Position numbers and translations under genes: made by a program. From Acidobacteriota bacterium (GTDB taxonomy: Bacteria > Acidobacteriota > Blastocatellia > Pyrinomonadales > Pyrinomonadaceae): a stretch of 64,000 nucleotides of DNA. Below, one piece after another: positions 49,217-58,840 of the stretch. The DNA is taken from contig JAIVJV010000012.1 in assembly GCA_020199835.1 (NCBI GenBank), positions 248,001 through 312,000 on the forward strand, in the 5' to 3' direction. How positions within the stretch are numbered: the first letter of the stretch is position 1; each line of letters starts with the position of its first letter. The notes under the pieces are model-generated. The model did not search any database. It worked only from the letters and a program-made list of their open reading frames with translations, and was not told where the DNA came from.

Positions 49217-51844
49217 CTACACCTCGCTCGCGGGTGAGCCATTATTCCGCGGCGCGCGGCTGGATGATTGATGCGCGTGGTTTCCCTGGGCCAACTGGCC
49301 GAGCACGTCCGCGAGGGCTTCGAGGTTTAGAGGTTTAGTGAGATGGGAGTAAAAGCCGGCGGCGCGGGCGCGTTCCACGTCGTCCGTGCGGCCAAAGCCC
49401 GTGATCGCAACCACCGGAACGTCTTGCCGGCCATCGATCTGCCGCAGCCGCTGCAAAAACTCGAAGCCGTCCATCTCCGGCATCGAAATATCTGACAAGA
49501 TCACGTCAAACTCACGCTCACTCGCGATGCGCAATGCGTCAGCGCCGTTGGTCGCGCTCGTCACGTTCGCGCCGCCAATCTTCAACAACTGGTCCAACAT
49601 CGCGATTGTGTCTTCCGAATCGTCAACAATCAGGAAATCAGTCTGAGCAAGGGCGCGGAGTTTCAGAGGCGCAGCAGCGTTAAGGGACGACGATGCCTGA
49701 CTGTCTTCACTCGTCAGCGGCAACCGAACGATGAAGCGCGATCCTTTGTTCGTTCCTTCAGATTGGGCCGAAACCGATCCGCCATGCAGCCGGGCGAGCT
49801 GTTGCACGAGCGCGAGACCGATGCCCATCCCGCCGTGGCGCCGGCTGTTACTCGCATCAGCCTGGCGAAACATCTCGAACACGTGCGGCAGAAAACTCGG
49901 ATCAATTCCCTGTCCGGTATCTTCAACCACAAGTACCGCGTCCTTCTCGTCGCGATTCAGACTGATATTTATCTGACCGCCCGCAGGCGTGAACTTCACC
50001 GCGTTGTTCAGCAGGTTCCAGGCAATCTGCTGCAAGCGCAAGCGATCGCCATCGACCAGCAAAAACTGATCGCTCAGTTGCAAATGAATATCGATGCTCT
50101 TCGCCGAGGCTTCAGCACGTACCGTTTCCACCGCGTTATCGATGATCACCGCGAGCGAAACCGTTTCATTGTTCAGCGAGATCTTGCCGCGCTGAAGCCG
50201 TGACAGATCGAGCAAGTCGTTAATCAACTGCGATTGCGACTGCGCGTTTCGCCGCAGCGCTTCAGAGATTCGCTGCAGTTGCGCTGACCGTTCGACCTCC
50301 GGCATGCGCAACAACACTTCCGAGTAACCGAGAATCACGTTCAACGGATTGCGCAACTCGTGGGAGAGCGTCGCTAGAAACTCGTCCTTGAGCTGATTCG
50401 CTTTTTCGGCAACGTCGCGTGCTTCCTGTTCGCTTTGCAGCAGTCGTTCACGCTCGTTTTCGGCCCGGAGTTTTTCAATCGCGATCCAACTACGCTCGGC
50501 AACGGTTTGCAGCAGCGAAACTTCTTCCTTCGTCCATCCGCGTGGCTCGTCGTCACTGGCCCACAGCGAAGCCACACATCGGTCGTCGCGCATCAGCGGT
50601 ACTGCGACGTACGCGCGTTCCCCGGTTAATTCGTAAGTTTTGTGGTAATCCGCAGCCGTGCGCGGATCGGTCTTCGAGTCGAAGTTGACCACCGTTTCAC
50701 CGCGTTTCATCAGCTCGGACGTAACACTGCTGTAGTCGGAAATGCGATGCACACCCGCAACCGACTCAGCCCGATCGCAGTAATCGCGAGAAACGATTTC
50801 GCGGTCCTGCTCGATGTCTAATTCGTTGAACAAGCAGCGACGCAAATCGAGCTCAACGCCCACGGTTTTCGCCACCGCATACGAAAGTTCATTAGGATCG
50901 TGCAGCGTACGAATCAACTCACTGACTCGTACGAGCACGTCGAGCCGCTTTTCCGCGATGCGCCGTTCGCGATCGGTGCGATCGAGCGATACGGCCGTCC
51001 ACCAGATCAGAAACACGAGGAGCAGGAGGATCGTCAGGACAAACATGGCGGTGCCGAAGCCCGCGCCAAACCAACCCAGGTCGCGGCCTGCCACTCGCAA
51101 CCAACCCAGCAGGACTACTATGAGCAACGCGGGCCACATGCGTCGCGCGACCACGCTGCCGGGGCTCTTCCCGAGTAGAATCGCGACGAGCCCACGCTCG
51201 GGTCGGGCAAACAGAATCGCCGCGCAAAGACTGAGAAAGGCGACGACAGTATGTAACGCAATGGTGAAGTAGTAGGCGACCGGATCAACTTCGTCGATGC
51301 CGTAGAAGTAGTAAAGAAAGACGAGCACCGTCACTACGACGGTCATCAGCACCGAGATGTTTGAGATTCGAAACCACCGCCGCGAGCGCGCATCGAAAAA
51401 CAGCAGGGCCAGCCCGAGAAAGAAGAAGTTGAGCGACGCCGCCACTCCCATTCGACCGGGAAATGACAAACCCGCTTCTAATCTCGATTCATAAAACAAC
51501 AACTGGTCAATGCCGAGATTCCAGCCTATCACGTGTTCGCTGAGCGTAAGTATGCCGATGGTCGCAACGACCGCGGCGAAGACGTGTCCCACGCGGCGCT
51601 GCCAGACAGGCGCTCTTCGATCACGCAACAGCAATAACGAAGCAGAGATCAGCATGAGGCAAACCGCGGTGTTTGCCTTCATGGTAACCAGATTGGGGTG
51701 AATGCGTTTGAGAAAATCGACGTCGAGAATCCAACCGAGCAAGGCGGCACTGGCGATCGCCATCGCCAGCAGTGCGCCCGCGATCGAAGCCGCGCGGTAG
51801 CGCAACAGTTGCCGCGGCGAATAGTGTGAGAAAGATTCGTGCAT
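49217..51844 (-). CDS. Hybrid sensor histidine kinase
   Basis: 875 residues. About seven N-terminal helices (~15-285) form a membrane sensor of MASE type; GAF domain ~305-465 (DRCVASLWASDDEPRGWTKE); coiled coil; HisKA with H-box LATLSHELRNPLNVILGYSE (~505); HATPase with NLLNNAVKFTPAGGQ (N box), VVEDTGQGIDPSFLPHVFEM (G1) and GGMGIGLALVQQL (G2); C-terminal receiver ~735-855 with phosphoacceptor Asp in FDVILSDISMPEMDGFEF and Lys in SHLTKPLNL. No response regulator gene is adjacent. The signal is unknown; the membrane domain suggests a membrane-soluble or envelope cue. The 188-nt gap 49029-49216 holds no gene. Confidence 0.93.
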   Translation of the reverse strand: MHESFSHYSPRQLLRYRAASIAGALLAMAIASAALLGWILDVDFLKRIHPNLVTMKANTAVCLMLISASLLLLRDRRAPVWQRRVGHVFAAVVATIGILTLSEHVIGWNLGIDQLLFYESRLEAGLSFPGRMGVAASLNFFFLGLALLFFDARSRRWFRISNISVLMTVVVTVLVFLYYFYGIDEVDPVAYYFTIALHTVVAFLSLCAAILFARPERGLVAILLGKSPGSVVARRMWPALLIVVLLGWLRVAGRDLGWFGAGFGTAMFVLTILLLLVFLIWWTAVSLDRTDRERRIAEKRLDVLVRVSELIRTLHDPNELSYAVAKTVGVELDLRRCLFNELDIEQDREIVSRDYCDRAESVAGVHRISDYSSVTSELMKRGETVVNFDSKTDPRTAADYHKTYELTGERAYVAVPLMRDDRCVASLWASDDEPRGWTKEEVSLLQTVAERSWIAIEKLRAENERERLLQSEQEARDVAEKANQLKDEFLATLSHELRNPLNVILGYSEVLLRMPEVERSAQLQRISEALRRNAQSQSQLINDLLDLSRLQRGKISLNNETVSLAVIIDNAVETVRAEASAKSIDIHLQLSDQFLLVDGDRLRLQQIAWNLLNNAVKFTPAGGQINISLNRDEKDAVLVVEDTGQGIDPSFLPHVFEMFRQADASNSRRHGGMGIGLALVQQLARLHGGSVSAQSEGTNKGSRFIVRLPLTSEDSQASSSLNAAAPLKLRALAQTDFLIVDDSEDTIAMLDQLLKIGGANVTSATNGADALRIASEREFDVILSDISMPEMDGFEFLQRLRQIDGRQDVPVVAITGFGRTDDVERARAAGFYSHLTKPLNLEALADVLGQLAQGNHAHQSSSRAPRNNGSPASEV

Positions 51845-51922
51845 CGGGGTAATTAACTTCGACGAAGTTCACTACTCGCGATTAACTGTTTTCCCAATAC
51901 CGCCCACACGAACAGTGACGTT

Positions 51923-52228
51923 TTAGTGACCCGTCGATTTGCGATCGACGAACTTCGAGAACCGGCTTTGACCGCCGTCCGCGGTCTCCTGCTGGTAAAG
52001 AAACGCCAGGTTGTTCTCGTCAAAGATCTCGAAGAACTCATCCCACTCGATTTCCTCGAGGGTGTCGTCGCCCGAGAATCCCGGATAGTCAATTCGCAAT
52101 AGCGCCGAACCACCTTTTTCAGTTCGCTTAACTATCGCCGGCCGTCCGCCGCGTTCTTCAACCCATTTCTGGATCTCTTCGTGATTAGTCGTTGTCTTTG
52201 ACTCGTGACCAGTTTTCGCTTTAGCCAT
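51923..52228 (-). CDS. Small acidic protein of unknown function
   Basis: 101 residues. The conserved-looking core is HEEIQKWVEERGGRPAIVKR, GGSALLRIDYPGFSGDD, TLEEIEWDEFFEIFDENNLA, FLYQQETADGGQSRFSKFVD. Short proteins with this W-V-E-x-R-G-G-x-P-A and R-I-D-x-P-G pattern are common in bacteria and described only as hypothetical. No signal peptide or membrane helix. Located 36 nt downstream of the DUF2231 gene on the same strand, a likely two-gene operon. Confidence 0.78.
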   Translation of the reverse strand: MAKAKTGHESKTTTNHEEIQKWVEERGGRPAIVKRTEKGGSALLRIDYPGFSGDDTLEEIEWDEFFEIFDENNLAFLYQQETADGGQSRFSKFVDRKSTGH

Positions 52229-52264
52229 TTATTTCAAACTCCTCCATTAAGAATCTCTTGCGTG

Positions 52265-52795
52265 TCACCTGCCCTGCGCGGTCGAGCGCAAGTCCTGTTG
52301 ACGAACGTCCATTTCAAAAACCTTTCCGTGCGTGAGCGAATTTGGCGCGTTGAGATTTGCCTCCGGCGAAACACCCACGCCGAGTCGTTCAACCAACTCA
52401 CCGCCAAACCAGCCGCCAAGCTGGGAAATCAGAAAGCCGGCGAATGAGCAGACGAACGCCAGCGTCTCAGGCGCGTCCGGTCTGTCCCATCGCAACAGCA
52501 CACTCATGGCAAAGAGAATCATCGCGATGACATTAACCACCGCGTGATAAATTCCGATCCGTTTGGCGCGCGTGCCGCTCGGGATGCCGAGAAAGTCGAT
52601 GAAGCCGAACAGCGCGGCGACCAGTCCGCCGATCAAACCGGCCACGATCATCCAGAACGACACAATCGAAAACGTCGTGTTGACCGTGATCAGATACAGC
52701 ACATCGAAGATCGCTGCCGTCGATAACAAACCGAGCGGAAACACGATCATGATCGGATGAATTGCGTGACCAAACGCTTTTGCCTTACTTTCCAT
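52265..52795 (-). CDS. DUF2231 four-helix membrane protein
   Basis: 176 residues. FGHAIHPIMIVFPLGLLSTA is the DUF2231 opening (HxxHP-like), followed by helices at VSFWMIVAGLIGGLVAALFG, FIDFLGIPSGTRAKRIGIYH, VVNVIAMILFAMSVLLRW and LAFVCSFAGFLISQLGGWFG. Often described as a membrane protein linked to cytochrome or haem; function unproven. The tail is polar. Upstream of the small acidic gene. Confidence 0.88.
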   Translation of the reverse strand: MESKAKAFGHAIHPIMIVFPLGLLSTAAIFDVLYLITVNTTFSIVSFWMIVAGLIGGLVAALFGFIDFLGIPSGTRAKRIGIYHAVVNVIAMILFAMSVLLRWDRPDAPETLAFVCSFAGFLISQLGGWFGGELVERLGVGVSPEANLNAPNSLTHGKVFEMDVRQQDLRSTAQGR

Positions 52796-52952
52796 GGCTA
52801 ACCCCCTACACTAATTCGCAATTAATCGAGCAACTCGGATGCCGCCCGCCAAGTCCATTAACTTTCCGAACGCGCTCGGTTGGTTTCAATACATGCGATC
52901 ATTCACAATGCAGCAGCGTAGGTACGCAGACGTACAAACAGAGGAGTGATCT

Positions 52953-53669
52953 ATGCAGCTATTACTCATTAGCAGTTCAACAGTTCACGGCAGCGGTTAT
53001 CTCGATCACGCGGAGACAGAGATTCGCGATTTTCTGGGCGACGTGAAGCGCGTGTTGTTCGTGCCGTTCGCACTTCGCGATCACGAGACGTATACCGCGT
53101 CAGCGCAACAACGTTTCGCGAAGATGGGCTACGAGTTGGCGTCAATTCACACCGCAACGAATCCCGCGCAAGTTGTGAAATACGCGGAGGCGATCTTCAT
53201 CGGCGGCGGGAATACCTTCCGCCTGTTGAAAGCTCTTTACGATCACAATCTGATCGATTCGATTCGCCGGCGGATTACGGATGGAATGCCTTACATCGGT
53301 TCAAGCGCCGGTTCAAATGTCGCGGGGCCGACGATCAAAACCACGAATGACATGCCGATTGTCGAGCCGCCATCGTTCGACGCACTCAATCTAGTCTGGT
53401 TCCAGATCAATCCTCACTACCTCGATGCTGATCCGAACTCTACGCACATGGGTGAGACACGCGAACAACGTCTGCTTCAATTTCTCGAAGAGAACAGCAC
53501 ACCCGTAGCGGCGATTCGAGAAGGAGCAATGCTTCGCATTCAGGACGGCGTCACGATATTGAAGGGATCTTCCGGCGCACGCATCTTTCGGCAGGGACTG
53601 GAACCAGTGGAAACGGTTCCCGGCGATCAACTCGATGCGCTGCTTCAACTCGCTCCACCAACTGCATAA
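52953..53669 (+). CDS. pepE: Peptidase E (alpha-aspartyl dipeptidase)
   Basis: 238 residues, GAGGAG 6 nt upstream of ATG. Family S51: nucleophile Ser in MPYIGSSAGSNVAGPT, with EAIFIGGGNTFRLLKALYD and LVWFQINPHYLDADPNSTHM (His, Glu region). Hydrolyses Asp-X dipeptides in the cytosol; such peptides also arise in cyanophycin breakdown (beta-aspartyl-arginine needs related S51 enzymes), and a cyanophycin synthetase lies 8 kb away. Sequence fits PepE better than cyanophycinase. Confidence 0.93.
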   Translation: MQLLLISSSTVHGSGYLDHAETEIRDFLGDVKRVLFVPFALRDHETYTASAQQRFAKMGYELASIHTATNPAQVVKYAEAIFIGGGNTFRLLKALYDHNLIDSIRRRITDGMPYIGSSAGSNVAGPTIKTTNDMPIVEPPSFDALNLVWFQINPHYLDADPNSTHMGETREQRLLQFLEENSTPVAAIREGAMLRIQDGVTILKGSSGARIFRQGLEPVETVPGDQLDALLQLAPPTA

Positions 53670-54046
53670 GTATGCATAAGTAGATGCTCGTCAGTCAGCT
53701 AAGTAGAAGAACGTTCGGGCATCGGATTTGCTTCCGAGTGGATGCGACCATTCTGCTTATTGTTTTCGGACGGAAATTAAACGAGCGCGCTTCGGTCGTT
53801 GTATGAAAACAAAGCGCGCAGGTGTTTACAGAGAAATCTAAAATGACGATCTGGCGACAATTACGACATGTTTTGTTACGATTATGCACATCGTCTAAAG
53901 TCGCAGAGACCGCATCTCGCCGAATCGCATTTTAGAGCACTCGATTCCGGCTGCATCCTCTTCCGTAGGGACGAGAGATAGCTCCCAATTACGGAAGGTA
54001 TCTCCGACAGTTAAAACGGAAACCACTGCTAAGCAGGAGAATATTC
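53670..54046 (+). promoter_or_regulatory. 377-nt leader region with a stable hairpin
   Basis: No gene seen. CTTCCGTA (53960-53967) pairs with TACGGAAG (53990-53997); inside, GGGA (53968-53971) pairs with TCCC (53983-53986), leaving a 3-nt bulge and an 11-nt loop. A small CTGC-TAA-GCAG hairpin just before AGGAG may mask the ribosome site of the gene at 54047. The region is AT-richer than its flanks. The layout suggests a structured 5' leader, but I cannot match it to a known riboswitch class. Confidence 0.45.
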
Positions 54047-55291
54047 GTGTACGCTGATAACTACACCCCAAACGCCACAAACGGCACATCGGAAAACGCT
54101 CTTCGCTCGTTCGAATCGTTTCCGATGGCAAAACCCGACCTGCTTGTGTTCTCACACTTGCGTTGGGATTTCGTTTATCAACGTCCGCAGCATTTGCTTA
54201 AACGCAGCGCGCGCGATCGCCGTGTCTTCTTCATAGAAGAACCGGTCTACGACAACGGCTCGATGCGCCTCGAAGTAAGCGAGCGCGAAACAAATCTTAA
54301 AGTTGTGGTACCGCATTTACCGGACGGACTCCAGAGTGAGGTCGCCAAGACGGCCGTACTTCATGAAATGGTGAACCGCCTATTAATGGAAAATAACATT
54401 CATCAATATTGTGCGTGGTATTACACCCCGATGGCGCTTGACTTTACGCGTCAGCTACGACCGATGGCCGTTGTTTACGACTGCATGGACGAACTTTCCG
54501 CGTTCAAGGGCGCTCCTGAATCTTTGACTCATCGCGAACGAGAGCTGTTTCAGCTCGCCGACCTCGTGTTCACCGGCGGGCAGAGTCTCTACGAGGCGAA
54601 ACGCGATCAACATCATTCAGTGTTCGCGTTTCCCAGCAGCATCGATCGGCAACATTTTATGCAAGCGCGAACCTGCTGTACCGAACCAGCGGATCAACAA
54701 AACATTCCGCATCCGCGCCTCGGCTTCTTTGGCGTGGTCGATGAACGTTTTGACATCGCGCTGCTCGACGAAGTCTCGCGACAACGTCCGGACTGGCAGT
54801 TCGTGATCATCGGTCCGGTCGTGAAGATCGATCCCGAAAGTTTGCCGCGGCGGGAAAACATTCACTACCTGGGCGGCAAGAGTTACCAGGAGTTACCGGA
54901 GTACATCGCCGGCTGGGACGTCGCGCTGCTATTGTTCGCGCAAAACGAATCAACACGGTTCATTAGCCCGACGAAAACACCCGAGTATCTGGCGGCCGGC
55001 AAGCCTGTTGTGTCGACGCCGATTCGCGACGTCATCCACCCTTACGGCGAGAAGGGATTCGTTCGCATCGCGAATAATGCGCAGGAGTTTATCGCGGCAG
55101 CCGAAGAACTGCTTGGAGCGGAGGCGACTCGCGAAAAGTGGTTGGGAACCGTCGACGAGTTTCTCGCGACGATGTCGTGGGATGAAACGTGGGCGCGTAT
55201 GTCGCGGCTGATTGACGACGTGCTGGCGAAGAAAACACGTGCGGCGATGGTCGCGAAAGCGGGTCATGCGCACCGGAACGTTGCTGCGTAA
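54047..55291 (+). CDS. GT-B fold glycosyltransferase
   Basis: 414 residues from GTG (AGGAG 7 nt upstream); ATG 54126 (MAKPDLLVFSHLRWDFVYQR) is an alternative. DFVYQRPQHLLKRSARDRRV is the N-terminal acceptor-domain motif of a group found with UDP-galactopyranose mutase genes; the donor-binding region has LGFFGVVDERFDIALLDEVS, IGPVVKIDPESLPRREN and ISPTKTPEYLAAGKPVVSTP (E-x7-E like). Transfers a sugar to a surface glycan in the cytosol before export. First gene of the glycan cluster; glf follows 33 nt downstream. Confidence 0.85.
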   Translation: MYADNYTPNATNGTSENALRSFESFPMAKPDLLVFSHLRWDFVYQRPQHLLKRSARDRRVFFIEEPVYDNGSMRLEVSERETNLKVVVPHLPDGLQSEVAKTAVLHEMVNRLLMENNIHQYCAWYYTPMALDFTRQLRPMAVVYDCMDELSAFKGAPESLTHRERELFQLADLVFTGGQSLYEAKRDQHHSVFAFPSSIDRQHFMQARTCCTEPADQQNIPHPRLGFFGVVDERFDIALLDEVSRQRPDWQFVIIGPVVKIDPESLPRRENIHYLGGKSYQELPEYIAGWDVALLLFAQNESTRFISPTKTPEYLAAGKPVVSTPIRDVIHPYGEKGFVRIANNAQEFIAAAEELLGAEATREKWLGTVDEFLATMSWDETWARMSRLIDDVLAKKTRAAMVAKAGHAHRNVAA

Positions 55292-55324
55292 AACGAATCT
55301 CAGGAAGCAAGGGGGAATGTGACC

Positions 55325-56542
55325 GTGTTTGATTATCTGATTGTAGGCGCCGGTTTCGCGGGCAGCGTGCTCGCCGAACGGTTAGCTCGAGGGTCTAACA
55401 AAAAAGTTCTGCTTTGCGATAAGCGTCCGCACATCGGCGGCAACGCTTACGATAATTACAACGAAGCAGGCATCCTGGTTCACAAGTATGGACCGCACAT
55501 CTTTCATACCAATTCCCGCGAGGTTTTTGAGTACTTATCAAGATTTACCGAATGGCGCTCATATCAACATCGAGTGCGCGCGAGTGTCGATGGTCAGATT
55601 GTTCCTATTCCGATCAACCTGGATACGATCAATACGCTTTACGGCCTGAGTCTCACGTCGTTTGAAGTTGAAGAGTTCTACAAAAAAGTCGCCGAGCCGA
55701 AAGAGCGGATCAAGACTTCGGAAGATGTAGTCGTGAGCCAGGTCGGACGCGAGTTGTACGAAAAGTTTTTTCGAAACTATACGCGTAAACAGTGGGGACT
55801 CGATCCGTCGGAGCTCGATTCAAGCGTGACTTCACGCATTCCGACCCGGACCAACCGCGACGATCGTTACTTTACGGATACTTACCAGGCGATGCCGTTG
55901 CACGGCTACACGCGCATGTTTGAAAACATGCTGGACCACCCGAATATCAAAGTATTACTGAATTGTGATTATCGAGAAGTTGAAAAAGATATTCCGTTTC
56001 GGGAGATGGTTTACACCGGTCCGGTCGACGCCTATTTCGATTATCGTTACGGAAAGTTGCCGTATCGTTCGCTGGAGTTCAAACACGAGACACACAACGT
56101 CGGAGTGTATCAATCAGCTCCGGTGATCAATTATCCGAACGAGCACCTGTACACGCGCGTAACGGAGTTCAAGTATCTGACGGGCCAGGAACACTCGAAG
56201 ACGAGCATAGTGTACGAGTTTCCGCAAAGCGAGGGCGATCCGTATTATCCGGTGCCGCGCAAAGAGAACGCGACGATTTACGCGAATTACAAAGCTTTGG
56301 CTGACTCGACACCCGGCGTGCATTTTGTCGGCCGGCTCGCAACGTACAAGTATTACAACATGGACCAGATCGTAGCGCAGGCTTTGACTGTTTACTCGAA
56401 GATGCACAGTGTGAAGCGCAAGGACGCGCTCGTGATGGTCAGTGGTCTAACTCGCAGTGGCAATGGCAACGGCAAGGCTCATCATCTGCCCTCGCCGGCC
56501 AGCCAACCTACTACACAGCGTCAGCCCATAACGCAGACGTAG
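55325..56542 (+). CDS. glf: UDP-galactopyranose mutase
   Basis: 405 residues. GTG 55325 is chosen because GGGGGA is 8 nt upstream; GTG 55319 would be too close. FDYLIVGAGFAGSVLAERLA and LLCDKRPHIGGNAYDNYNE bind FAD; IFHTNSREVFEYLSRF, NLDTINTLYGLSLT, FFRNYTRKQWGLDPSEL and VHFVGRLATYKYYNMDQIVA are hallmarks of GLF, including the Arg residues that bind UDP-Gal. Converts UDP-Galp to UDP-Galf, the donor for galactofuranose-containing glycans. A Ser/Thr/Pro/Gln tail (~385-405) is extra. Adjacent glycosyltransferase and glycosidase genes form the pathway. Confidence 0.95.
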   Translation: MFDYLIVGAGFAGSVLAERLARGSNKKVLLCDKRPHIGGNAYDNYNEAGILVHKYGPHIFHTNSREVFEYLSRFTEWRSYQHRVRASVDGQIVPIPINLDTINTLYGLSLTSFEVEEFYKKVAEPKERIKTSEDVVVSQVGRELYEKFFRNYTRKQWGLDPSELDSSVTSRIPTRTNRDDRYFTDTYQAMPLHGYTRMFENMLDHPNIKVLLNCDYREVEKDIPFREMVYTGPVDAYFDYRYGKLPYRSLEFKHETHNVGVYQSAPVINYPNEHLYTRVTEFKYLTGQEHSKTSIVYEFPQSEGDPYYPVPRKENATIYANYKALADSTPGVHFVGRLATYKYYNMDQIVAQALTVYSKMHSVKRKDALVMVSGLTRSGNGNGKAHHLPSPASQPTTQRQPITQT

Positions 56543-56574
56543 TAGCTGGAAGGCAGTGATGATCAGGGTCTTTG

Positions 56575-58812
56575 ATGGGGGAGATGAGGGATTCTGCGGT
56601 GCAAGCTAAACCAGCGCCGGCTCTATGGGCCGGCGTGGAAGCTACAGTTAATCGGGTCGGAAACAATTATTCTGATCAAATAGAACGCAGCGGGCATGCG
56701 TTACGGCTTAGTGATCTGGACCGCCTCGCTTCGTTAGGGATCAGGAGTGTTCGTTATCCAGTGCTGTGGGAGCGTACTGCTCCACGCGGCCTCGACGAAC
56801 TCGATTGGCGTTGGGCCGATGAACGTCTCAACTACCTGCGCCGCCTCGATATCAAACCCATCGTTGGCCTCGTGCATCACGGGAGTGGACCACCTTACAC
56901 GAGTCTGCTCGATCCTGAGTTTCCGGAAAAACTCGCGCAATTCGCCGCTGCGGTGGCCCAGCGTTTTCCATGGGTCGAAGCCTACACGCCGGTAAACGAA
57001 CCGTTGACGACCGCGCGTTTCAGTTGCCTTTACGGTCTCTGGTATCCACACAAACAAGACGCGCAACTCTTTGCGAAAGCGTTGCTGGGCCAGTGCCGGG
57101 CGACAGTGCTCGCAATGCGCGAAATCCGCAAAGTAAATCCGACAGCGCGCCTGATTCAAACCGAAGATCTCGGCAAGACCTACAGCACGCGGCCGCTCGC
57201 GTATCAGGCGGAGTTTGAAAACGAACGTCGTTGGCTGACTTTCGATTTATTGAGCGGCAAGTTGGATCGTCGTAAGCGCATGTGGCAGTACCTCCGGCAC
57301 GTTCGCATCAACAAAGCCGAGCTGGAATGGTTTCATAACAATCCGTGCCCGCCCGACATTCTCGGATTGAATCATTACGTCACGAGTCAACGATTCCTGG
57401 ACCATCGGGTCGCGAAATATCCGGTTTCATGTCATGGCGGCAACGGACAGCAAACCTACGCCGACGTTGAAGCAGTGCGTGCTTGTCCGGCCGGCATGCT
57501 CAGTCCGAAAGCGTTGTTCAAAGAGGTTTGGAAACGTTACCGGCGCCCGCTCGCGATCACCGAAGCGCATCTCGCCTGCACGCGCGACGAGCAACTCCGT
57601 TGGTTCAAGGAGATTTGGGACGCCGCGCAGTCGTTGGCACGCGAAGGCGTAGACATTCGCGGCGTGACCGCATGGTCCGCGTTCGGCTCGTTTGACTGGA
57701 ACAGTTTGCTGACGAGAGACTACGGTTTTTACGAATCGGGTATTTTCGACCTGCGCAGCACTGTGCCGCGGCCGACGGCGCTCGCGAAGATGATGAAAAC
57801 ACTTGCGAGCCGCGAGGACTACGATCATCCGGTCCTGGACAGCACCGGCTGGTGGCGGCGGTTTGACCGCTTACATGCGCGCGGCGTTAACGATGATTCG
57901 CACGAGATCACCGCAAGCGTGCGACACACGAGCTCGAGCGGCGCGCTCGGCCGCGCCTTGCTGATCACCGGTGCAACCGGAACACTCGGCAAAGCCTTCG
58001 CGCGCAGCTGCGAACAACGCGGGCTCTCTTACTACCTGTTGCCGCGCCGCGAACTCGACATCGCCGAGGCTGACTCAGTCAAAGCCGCGGTCGAACGTTT
58101 CGAGCCGTGGGCCATCATCAACGCAGCCGGTTACGTGCGCGTTGACGACGCCGAGCAGGACGTCGATCGCTGTATGCGCGAGAACGTTTCCGGACCGGCG
58201 AATCTCGCCGCGATCTGTGCCACACGCGAGATCCCGTTGGTGACGTTCTCTTCAGACTTGATCTTCGATGGCAACAAGAACGAAGCCTACATCGAACGCG
58301 ATCACGGTTCGCCGCTCAACGTTTACGGCTTGAGCAAATTTCGCGCGGAAGAGGAAGTCCTCAAGTATTATCCGGACGCGTTGATCATTCGCACCAGTGC
58401 TTTCTTTGGGCCGTGGGACGAGTTTAACTTTGTGCACGCGGTGTTGCGCACGCTGGAGAGGGGTAACCACTTCGTCGCCGCCGACGACGTAACGATCTCG
58501 CCGACGTACGTTCCGCATTTGGTCAACTCGGCCCTCGATCTGTTGATTGATGGCGAACATGGCGTTTGGCATCTGGCGAATGGCGGCGCGGCCACGTGGG
58601 CCGAGTTTGCCGCGCTGGTGGCGGAAATGGGTGGCAGCAAACGCGCATTCGTGCGTGGCCGTCCCAATGCTTCACTGAGTCTCGCGGCGCAGCGGCCGCG
58701 GTTCAGTGCACTAACGAGCGAGCGAGGCACGTTGATGCCCTCGCTGGAACAAGGTTTGGAGCATTACTTTTACGAACGAAAACAAGCACCACTGCGACAC
58801 TGTGCGTTTTAA
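56575..58812 (+). CDS. Fusion of GH1 glycosidase and RmlD-like sugar-nucleotide reductase
   Basis: 745 residues from ATG 56575 (AGGG upstream). Residues ~18-410: GH1 TIM barrel, acid/base Glu142 in AYTPVNEPLTTARF and nucleophile Glu330 in LAITEAHLACT (variant of I-T-E-N-G). Residues ~460-745: short-chain reductase of the RmlD type, NAD-binding GATGTLG (466-472), catalytic Tyr584-x3-Lys588 in NVYGLSKFRAEE, with TSAFFGPWDEFNFVHAVLRT downstream. The two activities do not belong to one known reaction: RmlD makes dTDP-L-rhamnose while GH1 cleaves beta-glycosides. Similar fusions sit next to glf in other bacteria, so the pairing is probably functional in surface-glycan synthesis. Confidence 0.9.
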   Translation: MGEMRDSAVQAKPAPALWAGVEATVNRVGNNYSDQIERSGHALRLSDLDRLASLGIRSVRYPVLWERTAPRGLDELDWRWADERLNYLRRLDIKPIVGLVHHGSGPPYTSLLDPEFPEKLAQFAAAVAQRFPWVEAYTPVNEPLTTARFSCLYGLWYPHKQDAQLFAKALLGQCRATVLAMREIRKVNPTARLIQTEDLGKTYSTRPLAYQAEFENERRWLTFDLLSGKLDRRKRMWQYLRHVRINKAELEWFHNNPCPPDILGLNHYVTSQRFLDHRVAKYPVSCHGGNGQQTYADVEAVRACPAGMLSPKALFKEVWKRYRRPLAITEAHLACTRDEQLRWFKEIWDAAQSLAREGVDIRGVTAWSAFGSFDWNSLLTRDYGFYESGIFDLRSTVPRPTALAKMMKTLASREDYDHPVLDSTGWWRRFDRLHARGVNDDSHEITASVRHTSSSGALGRALLITGATGTLGKAFARSCEQRGLSYYLLPRRELDIAEADSVKAAVERFEPWAIINAAGYVRVDDAEQDVDRCMRENVSGPANLAAICATREIPLVTFSSDLIFDGNKNEAYIERDHGSPLNVYGLSKFRAEEEVLKYYPDALIIRTSAFFGPWDEFNFVHAVLRTLERGNHFVAADDVTISPTYVPHLVNSALDLLIDGEHGVWHLANGGAATWAEFAALVAEMGGSKRAFVRGRPNASLSLAAQRPRFSALTSERGTLMPSLEQGLEHYFYERKQAPLRHCAF

Positions 58813-58840
58813 GAATCTCTTGTAACCTTGTAGCCCACCT

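Noticed and set aside
52953..53669. Cyanophycinase (CphB) for the S51 peptidase, given cphA nearby
   Set aside because: Length and the sequence around the nucleophile fit peptidase E; cyanophycinases are longer and differ there.
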